A stretch of 7,439 nucleotides of DNA from positions 1 to 7,439 of the forward strand of contig UQUJ01000094.1 in the NCBI GenBank assembly GCA_900544195.1, read 5' to 3'. Position numbers and translations under genes: made by a program. Every line of letters starts with the position of its first letter. Within the stretch, counting starts at the first letter, position 1. Source of the DNA: an uncultured Alistipes sp. (GTDB lineage: Bacteria; Bacteroidota; Bacteroidia; Bacteroidales; UBA932). A model generated the notes under the pieces. It was not told the DNA's origin, did no database searches, and was given only the letters and a program-made list of their open reading frames with translations. Shown here one piece after another: positions 1 through 5,197 of this stretch.

Positions 1-38
1 GCCCCGGCATCATTACGATGCCGGGGCTCCTTTTTTTT
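1..38 (+). terminator. Intrinsic terminator of an upstream gene outside the window
   Basis: Bases 1-11 pair perfectly with 17-27 (GCCCCGGCATC with GATGCCGGGGC), leaving the loop ATTAC. After the short spacer TCC there are eight T residues at 31-38. A GC-rich perfect stem followed by a T-run is the textbook rho-independent form for rightward transcription. The stem may begin left of base 1. No comparable T-run lies on the minus-strand side within the window, so it is read as one-directional. Confidence 0.9.
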
Positions 39-138
39 GCGCGCGGCCGCGGTGCCGCTGTGTCCTGCGGGCGTTCACTGCCGGCTCTCTCGACATGGCC
101 TCCGAAATCGTGCGGCGCGGCGGCGGAATACGAATGAA

Positions 139-175
139 AATGTCACCGTGGGAAAGGCTCCCCTACAGTGACATT
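139..175 (-). terminator. Hairpin after the leftward glycosyltransferase operon, possible weak terminator
   Basis: AATGTCAC (139-146) and GTGACATT (168-175) form a perfect 8-bp inverted repeat around a 21-base interior that can form a small GGG/CCC inner stem. It lies 25 bases beyond the glycosyltransferase stop codon. Read on the minus strand, the stem is followed by a short T-rich stretch (ATTTTC). Position and symmetry fit transcript ending or 3'-end protection. The T-run is poor, so termination is inferred rather than obvious. The rest of 39-199 shows no gene. Confidence 0.5.
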
Positions 176-199
176 CGAATTTCTCTATTATGAGTTCTT

Positions 200-1165
200 T
201 TATTCTATCCTGTCCTTGATGTTGTACCTGTTCCTTTCCGGAGCGTTGCGGGAGACGAGCTCACAGATGAAGCCGGCGAGGAAAAGCATGACACCGAGGA
301 TCACAGCCAGGATGGCAAGGTAGAACAACGGCTGGTCTGTGACTGCTCTGAAATGTACGCCCCGGGCCTGATGCACAAGTTTGGCGACTATTATCCAGAT
401 AGTCATCACAAAACCTACAAGGAACATCAGCAGACCGGAAAAGCCGAAGAAGTGCATCGGCTTCTTTCCGAAGGTGCTCAGGAACCAAAGTGAAAGCAAG
501 TCAAGGAATCCGTTGACGAATCTCTCAAGGCCGAACTTGCTCTTGCCGTATTTCCTTTTCTGGTGGTGGACGGGCTTCTCGGTTATCTTGCCGAATCCGG
601 CGTTCTTCGCGAGATAAGGAATATACCTGTGCATCTCGCCGTACACCTCGATGTTCTTGACAACCTCGTTCCTGTAGGCCTTGAGGCCGCAGTTCATGTC
701 GTGTAGCTTTATCCCGGTGATCCAGCGGGCGGTGGCGTTGTACAGCTTTGAGGGCAGGTTCTTGGTCAGTTTGTTGTCCTGACGGTGCTGTTTCCAGCCG
801 GAGACCACATCGTAGCCCTCCTCGGTGACCATCCGGTACATTTCCGGAATCTCCTCCGGGGAGTCCTGCAGGTCGGCGTCCATCGTGACGACCACACGAC
901 CTTCTGCCTTTGCGAAGCCTTCGTAAAGGGCGGCTGACTTGCCGTAGTTGCGGCGGAAGGATATTCCTTTAACCCTTTCATCGCCTTTTGACAGTTCCTG
1001 GATTTTTGCCCACGAGCCGTCGGTGCTGCCGTCGTCGATGAAGAGGACTTCATATTCATACCTGTTGGCGTTCATCACGCTTCTGATCCACGCCAGAAGT
1101 TCGGGAAGGGATTCCTCCTCGTTCAGGAGAGGAACTATTATCGAAAGGTCTTTTGAATATTCCAT
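200..1165 (-). CDS. Family 2 glycosyltransferase, polyprenyl-phosphate sugar transferase type (DPM1/ArnC/GtrB-like)
   Basis: The 321-residue protein has an N-terminal GT-A domain and a C-terminal membrane part. Visible motifs are VPLLNEEESL (11-20) for nucleotide-sugar binding, DDGSTDGS (44-51), and DADLQD (96-101) containing the metal-binding DxD. A basic RKYGKSKFG stretch (204-212) is typical of enzymes that move a sugar from a nucleotide donor to a polyprenyl phosphate at the inner membrane. Two hydrophobic segments follow, about 237-262 and 278-303. Length and order match family members of roughly 310-330 residues. The gene starts 2 bp after the DUF4199 stop codon, implying co-transcription and probably translational coupling. 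The transferred sugar and its destination (glycan, lipid A or exopolysaccharide) cannot be told from sequence. ArnC and dolichol-phosphate mannose synthase names are possible by homology but not justified here. Confidence 0.9.
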   Translation of the reverse strand: MEYSKDLSIIVPLLNEEESLPELLAWIRSVMNANRYEYEVLFIDDGSTDGSWAKIQELSKGDERVKGISFRRNYGKSAALYEGFAKAEGRVVVTMDADLQDSPEEIPEMYRMVTEEGYDVVSGWKQHRQDNKLTKNLPSKLYNATARWITGIKLHDMNCGLKAYRNEVVKNIEVYGEMHRYIPYLAKNAGFGKITEKPVHHQKRKYGKSKFGLERFVNGFLDLLSLWFLSTFGKKPMHFFGFSGLLMFLVGFVMTIWIIVAKLVHQARGVHFRAVTDQPLFYLAILAVILGVMLFLAGFICELVSRNAPERNRYNIKDRIE

Positions 1166-1167
1166 GA

Positions 1168-1740
1168 TTATTGGTCGTTGTCTGTGTTCTGGTCATCCGG
1201 AGTGCGCTCTCCGAAAGCGTTGACAGGGAACAGTCTTCTGGCGAATGCGGTTGAGAGCATCCATCCCCAAAGGTAGCAATAGAGCAATGTGAAGACAAAC
1301 GTGAACGCGGGAATCACATTCATCATCTTTTCCATGGCTGTGGCCGTGTTTGAATCCATCATGCCTTGATAGGCTTCCTGAGTGCTTTTCACCACCTGCG
1401 CTATCATGTCGGGGTTTATTACAAGAAGCTGCAGCATGGTGAATCCTGACACCAGAATCGAAGAAAACAAAGCTATCTTCTGTCCATAGCGCTGGAGTTC
1501 CGGGTAGCCGACCTTGACATTGTTGTGGAATCGTTCCAGAAGGTACTTGAAAGCGATCACGCACGCCACGATCTTGACAACCTTTAAGATGAAGTTCAAT
1601 ATGCCCACGAAGACACCTGTGCCACCTAACAGCAGTGGCAGTGACGGCAGATAATCCACCGCTATCGTGAACACACCCATCACAAGGCCGGCCAAGGCCG
1701 CGCTGTTCCAGGAAACACTTGACGAAAACTCTTTCTTCAT
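1168..1740 (-). CDS. DUF4199-type four-helix inner-membrane protein
   Basis: This 190-residue protein has four hydrophobic segments, at about 13-38, 40-68, 88-108 and 142-166. A short basic N-terminus (MKKEF) precedes them and a hydrophilic acidic tail (about 176-190, PDDQNTDNDQ) follows. Size, helix layout and its place directly before a polyprenyl-phosphate glycosyltransferase fit the DUF4199 family, which in Bacteroidota is often found next to such an enzyme. No catalytic motif is visible. A helper or scaffold role for the neighbouring glycosyltransferase, or for envelope-lipid handling, is inference from gene order only. The ATG at 1740 is preferred because it precedes the first helix and lies just downstream of a promoter-like element. 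It is the first gene of the leftward operon and diverges from thrS. Confidence 0.75.
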   Translation of the reverse strand: MKKEFSSSVSWNSAALAGLVMGVFTIAVDYLPSLPLLLGGTGVFVGILNFILKVVKIVACVIAFKYLLERFHNNVKVGYPELQRYGQKIALFSSILVSGFTMLQLLVINPDMIAQVVKSTQEAYQGMMDSNTATAMEKMMNVIPAFTFVFTLLYCYLWGWMLSTAFARRLFPVNAFGERTPDDQNTDNDQ

Positions 1741-1764
1741 CGCTCTGTCTCTTTAATATTTATG

Positions 1765-1772
1765 CAAAAATA
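1765..1772 (-). promoter_or_regulatory. Bacteroidota -7 box for the leftward DUF4199-glycosyltransferase operon
   Basis: The minus strand reads TATTTTTG here, a full match to the Bacteroidota primary sigma -7 consensus TAnnTTTG. It lies 25 bases before the DUF4199 start codon, giving a short leader. No clear TTTG is found at the -33 position, which would fall near 1793-1796 and overlap the opposing promoter. Confidence 0.5.
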
Positions 1773-1785
1773 GCAAAATATTTCG

Positions 1786-1793
1786 TATCTTTG
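1786..1793 (+). promoter_or_regulatory. Bacteroidota -7 box for the thrS-infC-rpmI-rplT(-lepB) operon
   Basis: TATCTTTG matches TAnnTTTG exactly and is preceded by a strongly AT-rich tract (1751-1783) typical of promoters in this phylum. Transcription should start roughly 4-9 bases later, near 1797-1802, leaving about 75 bases of leader before the thrS ATG. The -33 element is weak: only TATG is seen at the expected place (about 1761-1764). Confidence 0.6.
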
Positions 1794-1796
1794 CCC

Positions 1797-1858
1797 CTTG
1801 GCTAATAATATGGCTGGCCAAGTTCAAGTACTTGGTCTGTAAATACTGGTCAGACCAA
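1797..1858 (+). promoter_or_regulatory. Structured thrS leader with mutually exclusive helices, attenuator- or operator-like
   Basis: Four segments can pair in competing ways. Segment 1 (1797-1804) pairs with segment 2 (1815-1822), core CTTGGC with GCCAAG. Segment 2 (1816-1823) can instead pair with segment 3 (1830-1837), core CCAAG with CTTGG. Segment 3 (TTGGTCTG, 1832-1839) pairs perfectly with segment 4 (CAGACCAA, 1851-1858). The 3:4 helix is followed by the U-rich run TTTATTTTAGTTTTG (1860-1874 region) and ends 16 bases before the thrS start. Threonyl-tRNA synthetase genes are often autoregulated: in E. coli by a translational operator, in Bacillus by a T-box. No T-box consensus is present. 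The helices are visible in the sequence; the regulatory role is inferred. If transcription starts after 1800, segment 1 would be truncated. Confidence 0.45.
1810..1842 (+). CDS. Possible 10-codon leader peptide upstream of thrS
   Basis: An ATG at 1810 opens a frame reading MAGQVQVLGL and ending at TAA 1840-1842. The AT-rich TAATAAT stretch before the ATG suits initiation in Bacteroidota. The frame spans segments 2 and 3 of the leader and stops exactly where the loop of the 3:4 hairpin begins, so translation would affect which helices form. It contains no threonine codon, which argues against classical amino-acid attenuation. A frame this short can occur by chance. Confidence 0.2.
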   Translation: MAGQVQVLGL

Positions 1859-1874
1859 TTTATTTTAGTTTTGT

Positions 1875-3833
1875 ATGATTAACATTACATTTCCTGACGG
1901 TAGTGTCAGGGCCTTCGAGAAAGGCGTTACAGGTTACGAGATAGCCAGGAGCATCAGCCCTCGGCTTGCGGAGGAAGTTTTGGCGGTGGCAGTGAAGCCG
2001 GCGACCGACACGACGGTCAGCAAGGGAGTCACCTACGACCTCAACCGCCCTATCGAAGAAGACAGCTCGATCGTCCTTTTGAAGTGGGATGACGATGAAG
2101 GCAAGAGAGTTTTCTGGCACTCCTCATCACACTTGATGGCGGAGGCCCTTGAGGACATATTCCCAGGTGTCAAGTTCGGCATCGGACCGGCCATCGAGAA
2201 CGGATTCTACTATGACGTGGATCTGGGCGGCCGCCAGATCACAGACGCTGATTTCGCCAAGGTCGAGAAGAGAATGCTTGAGCTGGCCCGCGAGAAGCAG
2301 GACTTCGTCCGCAAGGACGTGTCCAAGGCGGACGCTCTCAAGCACTTCGAGGAAACCGGTGACAAATACAAGTGCGAGCTCATCAGCGAACTTGCCGACG
2401 GCACCATCACCTACTACACCAACGGTCATTTCACCGACCTCTGCCGCGGACCTCACCTTCGCAACACCGAGGTCATCAAGGCCGTCAAGCTGACCGCCAT
2501 CGCCGGTGCCTACTGGCGCGGCGACGAAAAGCGCGAGCAACTCACCAGAATCTACGGCATCACCTTCCCTAAGAAATCGATGCTTGACGAATATCTTGTC
2601 CTCCTCGAAGAGGCCAAGAAGCGTGACCACCGCAAGCTCGGCAAGGAGATGGAACTCTTCACATTCTCCTCACGCGTGGGTCTCGGACTGCCGCTCTGGC
2701 TGCCGAGAGGCTCCGTGATGAGATTCGAGCTTGAGAAGTTCCTCCGCAAGAAGCAGAATGAATATGGCTACCTGCCGGTTGTCACCCCTCACATCGGAAG
2801 CAAGGACCTGTACGTGACCTCGGGCCACTACGCCAAGTACGGCAAGGACTCCTTCCAGCCGATCCACACCCCGCAGGAGGGTGAGGAATATATGCTCAAA
2901 CCGATGAACTGCCCTCACCACTGTGAGATATTCCGTTCTTCTCCAAGGTCTTACAAGGATCTTCCTTTGAGATTGGCCGAGTTCGGAACTGTTTACCGTT
3001 ACGAGCAGAGCGGAGAACTCCACGGACTCACGAGGGTTCGTTCCTTCACTCAGGATGACGCCCACATGTTCGTGACCCCTGACCAGCTCAAGGGTGAGTT
3101 CGAGAAGGTCATCGACCTGATCCTCTATGTGTTCAGGATCTTCAAGTTCGACAAGTACACGGCCCAGGTTTCCCTCAGGGATCCAAACAACAAGGCCAAG
3201 TACATCGGAAGCGACGAGAACTGGGAGAAGGCCGAGAACGCCATCATCGAGGCCGCAAAGGAGAAGGGGCTGAAGACCGTCGTTGAATATGGCGAGGCCG
3301 CTTTCTACGGCCCTAAGCTTGATTTCATGGTCAAGGACGCCATAGGAAGGAAGTGGCAGCTTGGCACCATCCAGGTGGACTACAACCTGCCGGAGAGGTT
3401 CCAGCTTGAATATACCGACGCGGACGGCAGCAAGAAGCGCCCGGTCATGATCCACCGCGCTCCGTTCGGATCCATCGAAAGGTTCACCGCCGTACTGCTT
3501 GAGCACACCAGCGGACATCTCCCTCTCTGGCTCAGTCCGGACCAGGTCAAGGTGCTTCCTGTCAGCGAGAAATACGCTGAATATGCAAAAAAAGTTTGCG
3601 GTTTGCTGAATAATTCCGATATTCGCACTTCTGTCGATGACAGAAACGAGACTCTTGGCAAGAGAATCCGTGAGATTTCCCTGCTCAGAGTGCCTGTTTT
3701 GGCCATCGTCGGAGAAAAGGAAGTGGCGGACGGCACAGTCTCTGTAAGACGGGAAGGCGCCGATGCCGGCACGATGAAGGTGGACGACTTCATCAAATGG
3801 TTCAAGGCCGAGGTGGCCAGGGAACTTGAGTAA
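1875..3833 (+). CDS. thrS: Threonyl-tRNA synthetase
   Basis: This cytoplasmic class II synthetase attaches threonine to tRNA-Thr. At 652 residues it is close to the E. coli enzyme (642). Domains in order: TGS at about 1-62; editing domain at about 65-240 with its HxxxH (H82, H86) and C190/H194, which clear Ser-tRNA-Thr; catalytic core at about 255-545; anticodon-binding domain at about 555-652. Zinc ligands that bind the threonine substrate are C346 (in MNCPHH), H397 (in FTQDDAH) and H527 (in VMIHRAP). The motif 2 arginine is R375 and motif 3 GSIERF carries R536. The enzyme looks complete and active. The ATG at 1875 matches the usual N-terminus (MINITFPDG). It heads the operon; infC starts 54 bp after its stop. 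The structured leader suggests control before or at initiation. Confidence 0.98.
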   Translation: MINITFPDGSVRAFEKGVTGYEIARSISPRLAEEVLAVAVKPATDTTVSKGVTYDLNRPIEEDSSIVLLKWDDDEGKRVFWHSSSHLMAEALEDIFPGVKFGIGPAIENGFYYDVDLGGRQITDADFAKVEKRMLELAREKQDFVRKDVSKADALKHFEETGDKYKCELISELADGTITYYTNGHFTDLCRGPHLRNTEVIKAVKLTAIAGAYWRGDEKREQLTRIYGITFPKKSMLDEYLVLLEEAKKRDHRKLGKEMELFTFSSRVGLGLPLWLPRGSVMRFELEKFLRKKQNEYGYLPVVTPHIGSKDLYVTSGHYAKYGKDSFQPIHTPQEGEEYMLKPMNCPHHCEIFRSSPRSYKDLPLRLAEFGTVYRYEQSGELHGLTRVRSFTQDDAHMFVTPDQLKGEFEKVIDLILYVFRIFKFDKYTAQVSLRDPNNKAKYIGSDENWEKAENAIIEAAKEKGLKTVVEYGEAAFYGPKLDFMVKDAIGRKWQLGTIQVDYNLPERFQLEYTDADGSKKRPVMIHRAPFGSIERFTAVLLEHTSGHLPLWLSPDQVKVLPVSEKYAEYAKKVCGLLNNSDIRTSVDDRNETLGKRIREISLLRVPVLAIVGEKEVADGTVSVRREGADAGTMKVDDFIKWFKAEVARELE

Positions 3834-3858
3834 TGGAGAGTCCGCGATTAATGTATAA

Positions 3859-3878
3859 TTTAAAAGGAGAGTTTTAAA
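3859..3878 (+). other. AT hairpin displaying a purine-rich SD-like loop before infC
   Basis: TTTAAAA (3859-3865) and TTTTAAA (3872-3878) are perfect complements around the loop GGAGAG. The loop with its flank reads AAGGAGA but lies 17 bases before the infC ATG, too far for a normal SD interaction. Bacteroidota ribosomes generally do not use SD pairing. Function unknown; the stem is pure A/T and weak. Confidence 0.3.
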
Positions 3879-3887
3879 CAGAGCAGA

Positions 3888-4520
3888 ATGCCTTACAAGC
3901 CGAAACCACACTACGGTGGCCCTAAACCAGCCTCCGCATTCAGACCAAGCACAGGCCCGAGACCCGCAGGGGGACGCGGCCCGCGTCCGTTCGTCCGTCA
4001 GAAGGCGGATGACGAACTGAACATCAACGAGGAGATCACCGCCTCACAGGTCCGTCTGGTCGGTGACAACATCGCGGAGCCGGGAATCTACCCGACCTCC
4101 AAGGCCTTGAAGATGGCGGACGAGCTTGAGCTCGATCTTGTTGAGATCAGCGCCAAGGCTGACCCGCCTGTCTGCAAGATCCTTGACTACCAGAAGTACC
4201 TCTACCAGCAGAGGAAAAAGGCCAAGGAGATGAAGCAGAACGCCTCCAAGATAGTCATCAAGGAAATCCGCTTCGGGCCGAACACCGACGAGCACGACTT
4301 CCAGTTCAAACTTAAGCACGCTCAGGAGTTCCTTGAGGAAGGCTCGAAGGTCAAGGCGACAATATTCTTCCGCGGACGTTCCATCATGTTCGCCGAGCAG
4401 GGAGAGAAGCAGCTTCTGCGCTTCGCCGTGGAGCTGGAGGAATATGGCCGCGCGGAGAACATGCCGACCCTTGAGGGAAAGAGGATGACGATGATGATCG
4501 CCCCTGTAAAGAAAAAGTAA
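3888..4520 (+). CDS. infC: Translation initiation factor IF-3
   Basis: IF3 binds the 30S subunit, prevents premature 50S joining and checks the start codon and initiator tRNA. The 210-residue product has the N-terminal domain at about 45-112 (NINEEITASQVRLVGDN, then DLVEISAKADPPVCKILDYQKYLYQ), the linker at about 108-122, and the C-terminal domain at about 123-208 (KEIRFGPNTDEHD; FFRGRSIMF; LEGKRMTMMIAP). It is about 30 residues longer than E. coli IF3 because of a basic Pro/Gly/Arg-rich N-terminus (1-44). An in-frame TAA at 3861-3863 and no other upstream ATG or GTG start fix the ATG at 3888. It starts with ATG, not the AUU used for autoregulation in enterics. It lies 54 bp after thrS and 46 bp before rpmI, in the conserved cluster order. 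Confidence 0.97.
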   Translation: MPYKPKPHYGGPKPASAFRPSTGPRPAGGRGPRPFVRQKADDELNINEEITASQVRLVGDNIAEPGIYPTSKALKMADELELDLVEISAKADPPVCKILDYQKYLYQQRKKAKEMKQNASKIVIKEIRFGPNTDEHDFQFKLKHAQEFLEEGSKVKATIFFRGRSIMFAEQGEKQLLRFAVELEEYGRAENMPTLEGKRMTMMIAPVKKK

Positions 4521-4535
4521 TCCGCTGGGTGCGGA
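4521..4535 (+). other. Short hairpin directly after the infC stop
   Basis: TCCGC (4521-4525) pairs perfectly with GCGGA (4531-4535) around TGGGT, beginning at the base after the TAA. No T-run follows, so it is not a terminator. It may mark an RNA-processing or translational insulation point between infC and rpmI. A 5-bp stem could be chance. Confidence 0.25.
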
Positions 4536-4566
4536 GAACAATATTAACGTTTAATTTATCAAAACA

Positions 4567-4761
4567 ATGGCAAAGCTTAAGACCAACTCCGGTGCCAAAA
4601 AGCGTTTCACGCTTACCGGATCGGGAAAAATCAAGAGGAAGCACGCTTACCACAGCCACATCCTCACCAAGAAGACCAAGAAGCGTAAGAGAAATCTTGA
4701 TCACTTCACTATCCTCCACAAGGATGACGTGAAGAGAGTAAAAGAGCTTCTGGTCCTGTAA
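4567..4761 (+). CDS. rpmI: 50S ribosomal protein L35 (bL35)
   Basis: This 64-residue, very basic protein matches bL35 over its full length. It begins MAKLKTNSGAKKRF, has the TGSGKIKRKHAYHSH stretch at 17-31 and the lysine/arginine block at 35-42, and ends in DDVKRVKELL. It is a 23S rRNA-binding component of the large subunit. It follows infC by 46 bp and precedes rplT by 77 bp, the usual IF3-bL35-bL20 order. No SD sequence precedes the ATG; the upstream region is A/T-rich (ATTTATCAAAACA), the normal start context in this phylum. Confidence 0.97.
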   Translation: MAKLKTNSGAKKRFTLTGSGKIKRKHAYHSHILTKKTKKRKRNLDHFTILHKDDVKRVKELLVL

Positions 4762-4783
4762 GTTTTTATGTTTAACTTGGAAC

Positions 4784-4818
4784 GCAGTAGAAAAGCATCG
4801 CCGAAGGGCGGTCACTGC
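4784..4818 (+). promoter_or_regulatory. Two-part hairpin between rpmI and rplT, candidate bL20-responsive element
   Basis: The outer stem GCAGT (4784-4788) pairs with ACTGC (4814-4818). The inner stem 4797-4802 pairs with 4807-4812 (core CGCC with GGCG) around a GAAG loop. An asymmetric purine-rich internal loop (AGAAAAGC, 4789-4796) separates them. It lies 20 bases before the rplT ATG. bL20 is known to autoregulate infC-rpmI-rplT operons in E. coli and Bacillus through rRNA-like mRNA structures. Whether this element mimics the 23S site is inference. No T-run follows, so it is not a terminator. Confidence 0.4.
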
Positions 4819-4838
4819 CTCCGGAAAAAGATCAATTT

Positions 4839-5183
4839 ATGCCAAGATCAGTAAATTCAGTAGCCTCAAGGGCTCGCCGCAAGAAGATTCTCAAGAGAAC
4901 CCGCGGTAATTTCCTCTCCAGAAAGAATGTCTGGACTGTAGCGAAGAACACTTACGAGAAAGGTCTCACCTACGCTTACCGTGACCGCAAGGCCAAGAAG
5001 CGTAACTTCCGCGCTCTCTGGATCCAGAGAATCAACGCCGCTGCCCGTCAGTACGGCATCTCCTACTCTCAGTTCATGGGCAAGCTCGCGAAGCAGAATA
5101 TCGGTCTCAACCGCAAGGTTCTCGCCGATCTCGCCATGAACAACCCGCAGGCGTTCGAAGCAATCGTCAATTCAGTAAAATAA
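4839..5183 (+). CDS. rplT: 50S ribosomal protein L20 (bL20)
   Basis: The 114-residue basic protein aligns with bL20 from end to end. The long basic N-terminal tail PRSVNSVASRARRKKILKR (2-20) threads into 23S rRNA. It is followed by RGNFLSRKNVWTVAKNTYEKGLTYAYRDRKAKKRNFRALWIQRINAAAR and the globular C-terminal part (about 60-114, with YSQFMGKLAKQNIGLNRKVLADLA). bL20 is an early assembly protein of the 50S subunit and commonly the repressor of its own operon. It lies 77 bp after rpmI, with a hairpin in that gap, and 14 bp before lepB. Confidence 0.98.
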   Translation: MPRSVNSVASRARRKKILKRTRGNFLSRKNVWTVAKNTYEKGLTYAYRDRKAKKRNFRALWIQRINAAARQYGISYSQFMGKLAKQNIGLNRKVLADLAMNNPQAFEAIVNSVK

Positions 5184-5197
5184 ATAGTGTCTGAAAA

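Noticed and set aside
1797..1874. T-box riboswitch upstream of thrS
   Set aside because: The leader is only about 75 bases and lacks the T-box consensus and stem I architecture.
2127..2630. Minus-strand open frame opposite the thrS editing domain
   Set aside because: Antisense shadow of thrS with no promoter, no start context and a low-complexity Leu/Val/Asp/Gly composition.
2670..3911. A 413-codon open frame on the minus strand opposite thrS
   Set aside because: It lies almost wholly antisense to the conserved thrS catalytic domain, has no recognisable domain, and is explained by the C/G preference at third codon positions of thrS keeping the reverse frame open.
4044..4815. Minus-strand frames opposite infC and rpmI
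   Set aside because: They overlap conserved genes and have leucine- and serine-rich, unrecognisable sequences typical of reverse shadows of lysine- and glutamate-rich proteins.
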